Below are positions 7,343 to 15,837 of a stretch of DNA of 64,000 bases, in pieces. Position 1 is the stretch's first letter; each line of letters begins with the position of its first letter. Position numbers and translations under genes: made by a program. The notes below the pieces were generated by a model. It was not told the origin of the DNA and ran no database searches. It saw nothing but the letters and a program-made list of their open reading frames with translations. The stretch comes from Bradyrhizobium sp. WSM1417 (GTDB taxonomy: Bacteria; Pseudomonadota; Alphaproteobacteria; Rhizobiales; Xanthobacteraceae), in contig NZ_KI911783.1 in NCBI RefSeq assembly GCF_000515415.1, forward strand, positions 3,834,392-3,898,391, read 5' to 3'.

Positions 7343-8887
7343 ATGGAGAACAGCCTTGATCCTGCTCCTTCCCTGCTGCAGGTGCGCGGGATCAGCAAGA
7401 GCTTTGGTGCTGTGCGTGCCTTGCAGGAGGTCGACTTCACGCTTCGCGCCGGCGAGATCCATGCGCTACTCGGTGAGAACGGCGCCGGCAAGTCCACGCT
7501 GATCAAGGTGATCACGGGCGTGTTCCCGCGCGATGCTGGCATCGTCAGGATCTGCGGCGAAGAGGTCGCGCCGCGCTCGGCCAAGGCGGCGGTTCAGGCC
7601 GGCATTGCCACCGTCTACCAGGAGGTCAATTTGCTGCCGAATCTCTCGGTGGCGCAGAACCTGTTCCTCGACCGGCAGCCGATGCGCTTCGGCATCGTGC
7701 GCGAAGGCGAGATGCGACGCCGCGCGAAGTCGCTGCTCGCGGATTTCGGACTCGACATCGACGCATCCGCGCCGCTTGGCAATTATTCGGTGGCGATCCA
7801 GCATGTCACCGCGATCGCGCGCGCCGTCGATCTCTCCGCCCGCGTGCTGATCCTGGACGAGCCGACCGCGAGCCTGGATCGCCATGAGGTCGAGATCCTC
7901 TTTCGCATCATGCGTCAGCTTGCCAAGCGCGGGATTGGCATCGTCTTCGTCAGCCATTTCCTCGACCAGGTCTACGAGATCTCCGATCGCCTCACGGTTT
8001 TGCGAAATGGTCGCCTGGTCGGCGAGCGCGAGACCGCGTCGCTGTCGCGGCTCGAGCTGATCCGGATGATGCTCGGCCGCGAGCTGGCCGAGACCACCAG
8101 CGCGCGGGCCGCGACGCGCGAGCATCAGGCCCGCGAAGTCTGTGCGAGCTTCGAGGGTTACGGCAAGGCCGGCTATGTCGCGCCGTTCAATCTCGAGCTG
8201 CGCCATGGCGAGGTCGTCGGTCTCGCCGGCCTGCTCGGCTCGGGCCGGACCGAGACGGCGCGGCTGGTGTTCGGCGCCGAGCGCGCCGATGGCGGGCAGG
8301 CGAGGGTGGAAGGCGCGCCTGTCCGGCTTCACTCGCCGCGCGACGGCGTGCGCCACGGCTTTGGCTATTGCCCTGAGGAGCGCAAGACCGACGGCATCGT
8401 CGCCGAGCTCACCGTCCGCGAGAACATCGTGCTCGCGCTCCAGGCCAAGCGCGGTTTGCATCGGCCGCTGTCGCGACGCGAGCAGGACGAGATCGCAAGC
8501 CGTTACGTCAAGATGCTCGACATCCGTCCGGCCGATCCGGAGCGTCCCGTCGGCCTGCTGTCCGGCGGCAATCAGCAGAAGGTCCTGCTGGCACGGTGGC
8601 TTGCGACCTCGCCACGGCTGCTCGTGCTGGACGAGCCGACACGCGGCATCGACGTCGGCGCGCACGCCGAGATCATCCGCCTGATCCGCGAGCTCTGCGA
8701 CGACGGGCTCGCGCTGCTCGTGATCTCCTCCGAGCTCGACGAGATCGTGACCTATTCCGATCGCGTGGTGGTGCTGCGCGACCGCGCTCATGTCGAGGAG
8801 CTCATCGGCGAGGCCATCGACGTCGGCAGCATTCTCGCCGCCATCGCCGCCGATAGCGTCGCCGTTGCGCTTGAGGCTCACACATGA
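7343..8887 (+). CDS. Sugar ABC transporter ATP-binding protein (YtfR/RbsA-like, two ATPase domains)
   Basis: A 514-residue double ATPase of the CUT2 sugar importer class. The N-terminal half has Walker A GENGAGKST and Walker B LILDEPTAS. The C-terminal half has the degenerate GLLGSGRTE in place of Walker A, the signature LSGGNQQKV and Walker B LVLDEPTRG, as usual in RbsA/YtfR/MglA. The first half has NYSVAIQHVTAIARA in place of a canonical LSGGQ. It couples ATP hydrolysis to sugar import with the permeases at 8884 and 9873. The stop overlaps the next start (ATGA). Confidence 0.94.
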   Translation: MENSLDPAPSLLQVRGISKSFGAVRALQEVDFTLRAGEIHALLGENGAGKSTLIKVITGVFPRDAGIVRICGEEVAPRSAKAAVQAGIATVYQEVNLLPNLSVAQNLFLDRQPMRFGIVREGEMRRRAKSLLADFGLDIDASAPLGNYSVAIQHVTAIARAVDLSARVLILDEPTASLDRHEVEILFRIMRQLAKRGIGIVFVSHFLDQVYEISDRLTVLRNGRLVGERETASLSRLELIRMMLGRELAETTSARAATREHQAREVCASFEGYGKAGYVAPFNLELRHGEVVGLAGLLGSGRTETARLVFGAERADGGQARVEGAPVRLHSPRDGVRHGFGYCPEERKTDGIVAELTVRENIVLALQAKRGLHRPLSRREQDEIASRYVKMLDIRPADPERPVGLLSGGNQQKVLLARWLATSPRLLVLDEPTRGIDVGAHAEIIRLIRELCDDGLALLVISSELDEIVTYSDRVVVLRDRAHVEELIGEAIDVGSILAAIAADSVAVALEAHT

Positions 8888-9876
8888 CCGCGCTGCTGCC
8901 GCGCCGCGGCCTTGCCCAGATCCTCGCGTTGATCGTCATCCTCGCGATCGACCGCGTGGTGTCGCCGCAATTTTTCGATCTGCGGCTGCAGGACGGCCGC
9001 CTGTTCGGCAGCCTGATCGACGTGCTCAACCGCGGCACGCCAGTGGCGCTGCTCTCGCTCGGCATGGTGCTGGTGATCGCGACGCGCGGCATCGATCTCT
9101 CGGTCGGTGCGGTGATGGCGATCTCGGGCGCGATCGCGGCGAGCCTCGCCGACAACTACAGTCTGGCCGTGGTGCTGGCGGCTGCGCTCGGCGCGGGCCT
9201 GATCTGCGGATTGTGGAACGGATTTCTCGTCGCGGTGCTCGGCATGCAGCCGATCGTGGCGACCTTGATCCTGATGGTGGCGGGGCGCGGCATCGCGCAG
9301 CTCATCACCGAGGGGCGCATCGTAACCTTCTCCTCGCCCGATCTGGTCTGGCTCGGCAATGGCTCTATTCTCGGCCTGCCGGTGCCGGTCGCGATTGCGC
9401 TGGGCATGCTGATCCTCACCGGCGCGGTGGTGCGCGGCTCGGCGCTCGGATTGCTGATCGAGGCAACCGGCGGCAATGCGCGGGCGAGCGAGCTTGCCGG
9501 CGTCGGCACGCGCGCGATGATTTTGGCGGTTTATGTCTGGTGCGGCGTTTGCGCTGCGCTGGCCGGCGTCATCGCGGCGGCCGACATCATGGGCGCGGAT
9601 GCCAACAATGCCGGCCTCTGGCTCGAGCTCGATGCCATCCTCGCGGTGGTGATCGGCGGCACCTCCCTGTTCGGCGGCCGCTTCAGTCTCGTGCTGGCCG
9701 TGCTCGGCGCGCTGATCATCCAGACCATGAACACGGGCATTCTGCTGTCGGGCTATCCGCCGGAGTTCAATTTGCTGGTCAAGGCGGTGGTGGTGCTCGC
9801 GGTGCTGCTGCTGCAATCGCCGAAGCTGTCGGGCTTTGCCGGTGTCGCGGCGCGGCTGCGGAGGACCAAGGCATGA
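8884..9876 (+). CDS. Sugar ABC transporter permease 1 (YtfT-like)
   Basis: A 330-residue inner-membrane permease of the BPD_transp_2 (CUT2) family with about eight to ten hydrophobic helices. The diagnostic segments are MVLVIATRGIDLSVGAVMAISGAIAA and, near the end, LDAILAVVIGGTSLFGGRFSLVLAVLGALIIQTMNTG. The ATG overlaps the ATPase stop by 4 nt, and its own stop overlaps the next permease start in the same way, so the three are translationally coupled. It forms a heterodimeric channel with the product of 9873. The pair of permeases distinguishes the Ytf-type from the Rbs-type transporter. Confidence 0.92.
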   Translation: MTALLPRRGLAQILALIVILAIDRVVSPQFFDLRLQDGRLFGSLIDVLNRGTPVALLSLGMVLVIATRGIDLSVGAVMAISGAIAASLADNYSLAVVLAAALGAGLICGLWNGFLVAVLGMQPIVATLILMVAGRGIAQLITEGRIVTFSSPDLVWLGNGSILGLPVPVAIALGMLILTGAVVRGSALGLLIEATGGNARASELAGVGTRAMILAVYVWCGVCAALAGVIAAADIMGADANNAGLWLELDAILAVVIGGTSLFGGRFSLVLAVLGALIIQTMNTGILLSGYPPEFNLLVKAVVVLAVLLLQSPKLSGFAGVAARLRRTKA

Positions 9877-10853
9877 AAGGCCTGCCGCCCGTCCTCATCA
9901 CGGCGATCGTGCTCGTCGCGGGATTCGCGCTTTGCGCGATACAGTTTCCCAACATCGCCTCCACCCGCGTGGTCGGCAATCTCCTCACCGACAACGCCTT
10001 CCTCGGCATCGTCGCGACCGGCATGACCTTCGTCATCATTTCCGGCGGTATCGATCTCTCGGTCGGCTCGGTGATCGGCTTCACCACGGTGTTCGTCGCG
10101 CTGGCGATCGAGCGCTGGGGAATGCCGCCCCTGGTCGCCTTCGTCGCCATTCTCGCGCTCTCAGCGGCCTTCGGCGCGGCGATGGGCGCGGTGATCCATG
10201 TCTTCGATTTGCCGCCTTTCATCGTGACGCTCGCCGGCATGTTCTTGGCCCGGGGTGCCAGCTTCCTGCTCTCGACAGAATCGGTGCCGATCACAGCACC
10301 GGTCTATTCCACCGTGTCGGACTTCGCACTGCGACTACCCGGCGGCGGGCGGCTCACGGCGGTCGCGATCATTATGCTTACGATCGTGATCGGCGGCGCA
10401 TTGCTGCTGCAGCTCACCCGGTTCGGCGCGAATGTCTATGCGCTCGGCGGCAGCCGGGCGACCGCGAGCCTGATGGGCGTCGCCGTCGGCAGGATGACGG
10501 TGAAGATCTACATGCTGTCGAGCCTGCTCGCCGGCATCGCCGGCATCGTCTTCTCCTTCTACACCAGCGCCGGCTACTCGCTCTCCGCCGTCGGCGTCGA
10601 GCTCGACAGCATCGCGGCCGTCGTGATCGGCGGCACGCTGCTCACGGGTGGGCAGGGCTCGGTGATCGGCACCTTCCTCGGCGTGCTGATCCAGGGCATG
10701 ATTCAGACCTACATCAATTTCGACGGGACGCTGTCGAGCTGGTGGACCAAGATCGCGACCGGCGTGCTGCTGTTCGCCTTCATCGCCTTGCAACAGGGAT
10801 TGGTCGCGCTCGCGCGCCGGCCTGTGGCAAAGCGCGCGGGAGCAGTATCATGA
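9873..10853 (+). CDS. Sugar ABC transporter permease 2 (YjfF-like)
   Basis: A 326-residue permease paralogous to the preceding one and closest in style to YjfF. It shows TGMTFVIISGGIDLSVGSVIGFTTVF, LDSIAAVVIGGTLLTGGQGSVIGTFLGVLIQGMIQTYINF and repeated hydrophobic helices. The correct start is ATG 9873 (ATGA overlap with 9876); the much longer frame beginning at 8790 is a read-through across the previous gene in another frame. The stop overlaps the regulator start at 10850. It is the second half of the membrane channel for the sugar bound by the protein at 6263. Confidence 0.92.
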   Translation: MKGLPPVLITAIVLVAGFALCAIQFPNIASTRVVGNLLTDNAFLGIVATGMTFVIISGGIDLSVGSVIGFTTVFVALAIERWGMPPLVAFVAILALSAAFGAAMGAVIHVFDLPPFIVTLAGMFLARGASFLLSTESVPITAPVYSTVSDFALRLPGGGRLTAVAIIMLTIVIGGALLLQLTRFGANVYALGGSRATASLMGVAVGRMTVKIYMLSSLLAGIAGIVFSFYTSAGYSLSAVGVELDSIAAVVIGGTLLTGGQGSVIGTFLGVLIQGMIQTYINFDGTLSSWWTKIATGVLLFAFIALQQGLVALARRPVAKRAGAVS

Positions 10854-11629
10854 CCACCTCGCGCATCCTCATCATTCCGACGCGCCGGGCGCACTCCAAT
10901 CACGCCGAGGTGGCCCGCTCGATTGGCGTCGACATCATCGCCGGCCGCTATGCGGAAGGCACGCGCCTGCCGGGTGATGCCGAAATGATCGCGATGTTCG
11001 GAGTGTCACGGCCGGTGCTGCGCGAGAGCGTGAAGACACTGGTCGCCAAGGGCCTGCTCACCACCAAGGCCCGCGTCGGCACCGTCGTGCGCGAGCGCGT
11101 CGCCTGGAACATGTTCGACGCCGATGTGCTGGCCTGGCATCTCGACGCCGGCATCGACAAGCGCTTCCTCAACGACCTCGCCGAGATCCGCCTCGCGGTC
11201 GAGCCGCGTGCGGCCGCGCTGGCAGCGGCGCAGCGGTCGGAGCAGGACGTCGTCGAGCTGCGTCGCTGCATGGAGCGGATGCGGCTTGAGGCTTCCGATT
11301 CCGTCGGCTTCGCCGATGCCGACCTCGCGCTTCATGTCAGTGTGGCGCGCGCCTCCGGAAATCTGTTCATGCGCTCGATCGGGCACGTCATCGAGGCTGC
11401 GCTGCGCGCCTCATTCCTGCTCAGCGCACCGGTCGAACCGGAAGACCGCGACACCGTTCTGCTCTGGCATCAGAAGATCGTCGATGCCATCGCGGCCGGT
11501 GATGCCACGACTGCTTCGGAGGCGATGGTCTACGTCATTCACAACGGCATGCGCCGCCACGATGGTACAGTGATCGAGACTGTACCGGCCGAAGCGCTGC
11601 CGTCCGCGGAAGCTGGAGAAAGATCGTGA
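10850..11629 (+). CDS. FadR-family (GntR) transcriptional regulator
   Basis: A 259-residue regulator. The N-terminal winged helix-turn-helix (LPGDAEMIAMFGVSRPVLRESVKTLVAKGLLTTKARVGTVV, near residues 42-85) is of the GntR type. The helical C-terminal FCD ligand domain (EIRLAVEPRAAALAAAQRSEQDVVEL) places it in the FadR subfamily, whose members often sense sugar acids. The start ATG 10850 overlaps the permease stop and the stop overlaps the dehydrogenase GTG start, so it is made with the transporter and the catabolic enzymes. It probably represses this cluster until a sugar acid intermediate binds. A candidate site lies at 6128-6178, unproven. Confidence 0.9.
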   Translation: MTTSRILIIPTRRAHSNHAEVARSIGVDIIAGRYAEGTRLPGDAEMIAMFGVSRPVLRESVKTLVAKGLLTTKARVGTVVRERVAWNMFDADVLAWHLDAGIDKRFLNDLAEIRLAVEPRAAALAAAQRSEQDVVELRRCMERMRLEASDSVGFADADLALHVSVARASGNLFMRSIGHVIEAALRASFLLSAPVEPEDRDTVLLWHQKIVDAIAAGDATTASEAMVYVIHNGMRRHDGTVIETVPAEALPSAEAGERS

Positions 11630-12552
11630 CTGAACTTCGCATCGCCATCGTCGGCTTCGGCAAGATCGCGCGGGATCAGCATGTCGGCGCCATCGCAGCG
11701 GTTCCCGGCGCGACGCTGGCAGCCGTCGCCAGCCGCAATGCCTCGCTGCCGGATCTGCCGCATTTCGCGACCATCGAGGAGCTGCTGGACAAAGGTCCGC
11801 CGATCGACGCGGTCTCGCTCTGCACGCCGCCTCAAGTGCGCCGCGCCCAGGCCGTCGCAGCGCTCAGGGCCGGCAAGCATGTCATGCTGGAGAAGCCGCC
11901 CGGCGCCGGCGTTGCCGAGCTCGATCCGCTGATCGCGATGGCGAGGGAGGCAAGACGGACGTTGTTCGCGACCTGGCATTCGCGCCATGCGCCGGCGGTC
12001 GAGCCGGCGCGCGAGTGGCTCGCGGCGCGGCGGATCACCTCCGTCCATATCAGTTGGAAGGAGGACGTCCGCGTCTGGCATCCCGGGCAGGCCTGGATCT
12101 GGGAGCCGGGCGGGCTCGGGGTGTTCGATCCCGGCATCAATGCGCTGTCGATCCTGACCAGGATCCTGCCGTCTCAGGTGTTCGTCACCGCAGCCGAGCT
12201 CGCCTTCCCCGCCAATTGCCAGGCGCCGATCGCCGCGAAGCTGACGCTGACCGACATCGACGGCCTGCCTGTGGCCGCCGAGTTCGATTTCCGCCAGACC
12301 GGGCCGCAGAGCTGGGATATCCTCGTGGAAACCGACCAGGGCCGGATGACGCTATCCCGCGGCGGCCGGATCATGGCCATCAATGGCAAGACCGTTGCCG
12401 AGGCGCCCGACGAGGAATATCGGGAGCTGTACCGGCGCTTCGTCACGCTCGCCGCGACAGGCGCGAGCGACGTCGATTTGGCGCCGCTTCGTCTCGTTGC
12501 GGACGCCTTCCTGCTCGGCAGGCGCACGATCGTCGAACCGTTTGTGGATTGA
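11626..12552 (+). CDS. L-arabinose / D-galactose 1-dehydrogenase (Gfo/Idh/MocA family)
   Basis: A 308-residue NAD(P)-dependent oxidoreductase. The Rossmann start (RIAIVGFGKIARDQHVGAI), the catalytic EKPPG motif and the stretch ISWKEDVRVWHPGQAWIWEP followed by GGLGVFDPGINALSILTRIL match closely, from memory, the L-arabinose 1-dehydrogenase of Azospirillum and the D-galactose 1-dehydrogenase of Pseudomonas. It oxidises the cyclic sugar at C1 to the lactone in the cytoplasm. The start is GTG at 11626 within a GTGA overlap with the regulator. The epimerase and lactonase that follow handle substrate anomers and lactone product. Arabinose versus galactose preference cannot be decided from sequence. 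Confidence 0.9.
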   Translation: MTELRIAIVGFGKIARDQHVGAIAAVPGATLAAVASRNASLPDLPHFATIEELLDKGPPIDAVSLCTPPQVRRAQAVAALRAGKHVMLEKPPGAGVAELDPLIAMAREARRTLFATWHSRHAPAVEPAREWLAARRITSVHISWKEDVRVWHPGQAWIWEPGGLGVFDPGINALSILTRILPSQVFVTAAELAFPANCQAPIAAKLTLTDIDGLPVAAEFDFRQTGPQSWDILVETDQGRMTLSRGGRIMAINGKTVAEAPDEEYRELYRRFVTLAATGASDVDLAPLRLVADAFLLGRRTIVEPFVD

Positions 12553-12554
12553 TC

Positions 12555-13631
12555 ATGGCTGCATCGAAAACGGAAAGAGACGTCTTCGGAACGCTGCCGG
12601 ACGGCCGCGAGGTCGAGCGCATCGTGCTGCGCGGCGAGGGCGGGTTCGAGGCGCGCATCATCACCCATGGCGCGGTGATCCAGGCGCTGATCGCGCCGGA
12701 CGCCAAAGGCGGCTACGACGACGTCGTGCTCGGCCATGATGGGTTCGCCGGCTATCTCGCTGAACGAAAGTTCTTCGGCGCCACCGTCGGCCGCTACGCC
12801 AATCGCATCGCCAACGGACAATTTTCGTTGGACGGCGAGGCGGTCCAGCTTCCCGTCAACAACGGTCCGAATGCGCTGCATGGCGGGCTGGACGGTTTTG
12901 ATCGCAAGCTCTGGGACATTGCGGAGATCGACGACGGCGCCGAGCCCGCGGTCACGCTGTCCTATGTCAGTCCGCACGGCGAAGAGAACTATCCCGGTCG
13001 TCTCGACGTTCGCCTGACCTATCGCGTCACCGGCCCGGCCGAGCTATCCCTGAACATGGAGGCGCGGACCGACCGGCCGACCATCGTCAACCTGACCAAC
13101 CACAGCTTCTTCAATCTGGAAGGCGCGACATCAGGCACGCCCATTCTCGATCACAAGCTGATGGTCGCCGCCGGGCATTTCCTCGCGATCGATCCCACCG
13201 CCATTCCGTTGCCCGAGCCGCCGCGCAGCGTAGCCGGCACGCCGTTCGACTTCCGCGAGCCGCAGGCCGTCGGCGAGCGCATTCGCGAGAGCGACCAGCA
13301 ATTGCGTAACGGCAGGGGCTACGACCACACCTACTGTCTCGCGCGTGACGGCAAGCTTGCGCTCGCGGCGCGGCTGGAGGCGCCGCGCTCGGGGCGCATC
13401 ATGGAGCTGTTCACTGATCAGCCCGGTCTGCAGGTCTATTCGGGCAATTATCTCGACGGCACGATTTCGGGCAAGGGCGGCAAGCTGTACCGGCAGTCGG
13501 ACGCCATGTGCCTGGAGCCGCATATCTGGCCGGACGCACCGAACCGGCCGGATTTCCCGAGCCCGCGCCTAGCGCCCGGCGAGGTCTACCGACATCATAC
13601 GGTCTATCGCTTTGCGGTGAGGAGGTCATGA
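12555..13631 (+). CDS. galM: Aldose 1-epimerase (mutarotase)
   Basis: A 358-residue GalM-type enzyme that interconverts alpha and beta anomers of aldoses such as galactose or arabinose. It shows the conserved early RYANRIANG and NALHGGLDGFDRKLWD segments, the catalytic-histidine region NLTNHSFFNL, and the late HIWPDAPNRPDFPSPRLAPGE that carries the catalytic glutamate. ATG 12555 is 2 nt after the dehydrogenase stop. It supplies the anomer used by the dehydrogenase at 11626. The stop overlaps the start region of the lactonase. No export signal is evident, so it is cytosolic. Confidence 0.93.
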   Translation: MAASKTERDVFGTLPDGREVERIVLRGEGGFEARIITHGAVIQALIAPDAKGGYDDVVLGHDGFAGYLAERKFFGATVGRYANRIANGQFSLDGEAVQLPVNNGPNALHGGLDGFDRKLWDIAEIDDGAEPAVTLSYVSPHGEENYPGRLDVRLTYRVTGPAELSLNMEARTDRPTIVNLTNHSFFNLEGATSGTPILDHKLMVAAGHFLAIDPTAIPLPEPPRSVAGTPFDFREPQAVGERIRESDQQLRNGRGYDHTYCLARDGKLALAARLEAPRSGRIMELFTDQPGLQVYSGNYLDGTISGKGGKLYRQSDAMCLEPHIWPDAPNRPDFPSPRLAPGEVYRHHTVYRFAVRRS

Positions 13632-14509
13632 TGGAACAGGTGCCGACCTCGGTTCTTTCGAACGATCCGTGCCATCTCGGCGAGGGACCGACCTATGACG
13701 TGAGCACCGACACCGCCTGGTGGTTCGATATCCGGGAGGGGCGACTGTTCGAGGCGCAGCTCGGCAGCGGCAGCATTCGCGTTCATGCGCTGGGCCGGAT
13801 GGCGAGCGCACTTGGGCGGATCGATGCCGAACGGCAGTTGATCGTCGCGGAAGACGGCCTCTATATTCGCAAAATTGCCGACGGCGCGATGACGCTGCGC
13901 TGTCCGCTCGAAGCCGACAATCCCACGACCCGCTCCAACGATGCCCGCGTGCATCCCTCCGGCACGTTCTGGATCGGCACCATGGGCCGCAAGGCGGAAG
14001 CAGAAGCAGGCGCGATCTACGCGTTCCATCACGGCGAGATCTCGATGCTGTTTCCCCGCATCAGCATTCCCAATTCGATCTGCTTCTCGCCCGATGGCGC
14101 CACGGGCTACTTCGCCGACACTGCGCGCGCGGTGCTCTACGCGGTGCCGCTCGATCCCGCGACCGGCCTGCCGCGCGGCGAGCCGGAAGTGCTGCTGCGC
14201 CACACCGGCATCGGCGGCCTCGACGGTTCGGTGTGCGACGCCGACGGAAACATCTGGAATGCCTGCTGGGGCGCGAGCCGCATCGACCTCTACTCTCCGC
14301 AAGGCGAGCGGCTGCGCTCGATGAGCGTGCCGGCAAAGCAGGCGAGCTGTCCCGCTTTTGTCGGCCCCGATCTGTCGCGTCTCCTCGTCACCTCGGCCTG
14401 GCAGGACATGGATGCGGCGGCGCGTGCCGCCGATCCGCAAGCCGGCTACACCTTCCTGTTGGAGGCCTCCGCGCATGGTCGCGCGGAGCCGGACGTCAAG
14501 CTCGCATAG
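13631..14509 (+). CDS. SMP-30/gluconolactonase-family sugar lactonase
   Basis: A 292-residue six-bladed beta-propeller lactonase of the SGL (SMP-30/LRE) family. The landmarks are the N-terminal metal-ligand region HLGEGPTYD, SNDARVHPSGTFWIGTMG, PNSICFSPDG and DGSVCDADGNIWNACW. It opens the lactone formed by the dehydrogenase to the aldonate, as arabinolactonase does in Azospirillum. Two adjacent ATGs exist, at 13628 and 13631. The AGGAGG at 13620-13625 is only 2 nt from the first and 5 nt from the second, so the second is preferred. The following step, aldonate dehydratase, is not in the window. Confidence 0.9.
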   Translation: MEQVPTSVLSNDPCHLGEGPTYDVSTDTAWWFDIREGRLFEAQLGSGSIRVHALGRMASALGRIDAERQLIVAEDGLYIRKIADGAMTLRCPLEADNPTTRSNDARVHPSGTFWIGTMGRKAEAEAGAIYAFHHGEISMLFPRISIPNSICFSPDGATGYFADTARAVLYAVPLDPATGLPRGEPEVLLRHTGIGGLDGSVCDADGNIWNACWGASRIDLYSPQGERLRSMSVPAKQASCPAFVGPDLSRLLVTSAWQDMDAAARAADPQAGYTFLLEASAHGRAEPDVKLA

Positions 14510-14582
14510 GAGGCTCGAAGCCGAACACCACCAAACTTCTCGAAGACACGAAAAAACAGTCTGACATCCAAGGGAGCGAAAC

Positions 14583-15656
14583 ATGTTGAAACTGAAGACG
14601 ACATTCCTCGCGCTGGCGCTGGCCGGCGCCGCGACGATGGCCGCGGGCGTCACCGCCTCGGCCCAGGACAAAGCAACAGTCGGCATTGCCATGCCGACCA
14701 AATCGTCGGCGCGCTGGATCGACGATGGCAACAACATGGTCAAGGTGCTGAAGGAGCGCGGCTACAACACCGACCTGCAATATGCCGAAGACGACATTCC
14801 GAATCAGCTCTCGCAGGTCGAGAACATGGTGACCAAGGGCGCGAAAGCGCTGGTGATCGCCGCGATCGACGGCACCACGCTCTCTGACGTGCTCAAGCAG
14901 GCGAAAGCAAAAGGCATCATTGTGATCGCCTATGACCGCCTGATCCGCGGCACGCCGAACGTCGACTACTACGCGACCTTCGACAATTTCCAGGTTGGCG
15001 TGCTCCAGGCCGAGTCGATCGTGCAGGGCCTCGGCCTCAAGGATGGCAAGGGTCCGTTCAACATCGAGCTGTTCGGCGGCTCGCCCGACGACAACAACGC
15101 CTACTTCTTCTACAACGGCGCGATGAGTGTGCTGAAGCCGTACATCGACAGCGGCAAGCTCGTCGTCGTCTCCGGGCAGATGGGCATGGACAAGGTCGCG
15201 ACCTTGCGCTGGGACGGCGCCACCGCGCAGGCCCGCATGGACAATCTGCTCAGCGCCTACTACGGCAATAAGAAGGTCAACGCGGTGCTGTCGCCGTATG
15301 ACGGCCTGTCGATCGGCATCATCTCCTCGCTGAAGGGCGTCGGTTATGGAAGCGCCGGCCAGCCGATGCCTATCATCTCGGGCCAGGATGCCGAGGTGCC
15401 CTCGATCAAGGCGATGCTGCGCGGCGATCAGTATTCGACCATCTTCAAGGACACCCGCGATCTCGCCAAGGTGACCGCCGACATGGTCGACGCTGCGCTT
15501 GCCGGCAAGCAGGTCACCGTCAACGACACCAAGACCTACGAGAACGGCGCCAAGACCGTGCCGTCCTATCTGCTCAAGCCAGTCGTGGTCTATAAGGACA
15601 ATTGGGAGAAGGTCCTGGTCGAGAGCGGCTACTACAAGAAGTCGCAGTTCCAGTAA
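14583..15656 (+). CDS. chvE: Multiple monosaccharide-binding protein (ChvE-like)
   Basis: A 357-residue periplasmic sugar-binding protein. A signal peptide ([20 protein letters not shown], cleavage near ASA-Q) is followed by [20 protein letters not shown], typical of ChvE, the broad-range aldose receptor of Agrobacterium that binds galactose, arabinose, glucose and others. In plant-associated bacteria ChvE feeds both the GguAB importer and, in Agrobacterium, the VirA kinase. Here gguA and gguB follow, so the uptake role is the supported one. GGGAG stands before the ATG. It has its own leader after the lactonase gene and may have its own promoter. Confidence 0.92.
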   Translation: MLKLKTTFLALALAGAATMAAGVTASAQDKATVGIAMPTKSSARWIDDGNNMVKVLKERGYNTDLQYAEDDIPNQLSQVENMVTKGAKALVIAAIDGTTLSDVLKQAKAKGIIVIAYDRLIRGTPNVDYYATFDNFQVGVLQAESIVQGLGLKDGKGPFNIELFGGSPDDNNAYFFYNGAMSVLKPYIDSGKLVVVSGQMGMDKVATLRWDGATAQARMDNLLSAYYGNKKVNAVLSPYDGLSIGIISSLKGVGYGSAGQPMPIISGQDAEVPSIKAMLRGDQYSTIFKDTRDLAKVTADMVDAALAGKQVTVNDTKTYENGAKTVPSYLLKPVVVYKDNWEKVLVESGYYKKSQFQ

Positions 15657-15667
15657 GGCCAGATATT

Positions 15668-15809
15668 CTCCCTCGCCCCGCTCTTGCGGGGAGAGGGTTG
15701 GGGTGAGGGGCTCTCTCCAAACGGGCAGCTGCCTTCGCGGAGACCCCCCCTCACCCGGATCGCATCTAACGATGCGATCCGACCTCTCCCCGCGAGCAGG
15801 GAGAGGTGA
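15668..15809 (-). repeat. Dispersed palindromic intergenic repeat, family 2, copy B
   Basis: This is the inverted copy of the element at 5863-6009, lying between chvE and gguA. It retains the outer CTCGCCCCGC / GCAGGGAGAGG arms and the CCCTCACCC boxes. Its central stem is CGGATCGCATC / GATGCGATCCG (15756-15766 and 15771-15781): another sequence than in copy A, but equally a perfect 11-bp pairing. Since it lies inside a transport operon it probably forms RNA structure between the binding-protein and ATPase messages. Confidence 0.7.
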
Positions 15810-15837
15810 TCTAACACTGATTGAGGGACGTGAAATC

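Noticed and set aside
8790..9872. N-terminal extension of the second sugar permease
   Set aside because: It runs out of frame across the first permease; the ATGA overlap at 9873 gives the normal family length.
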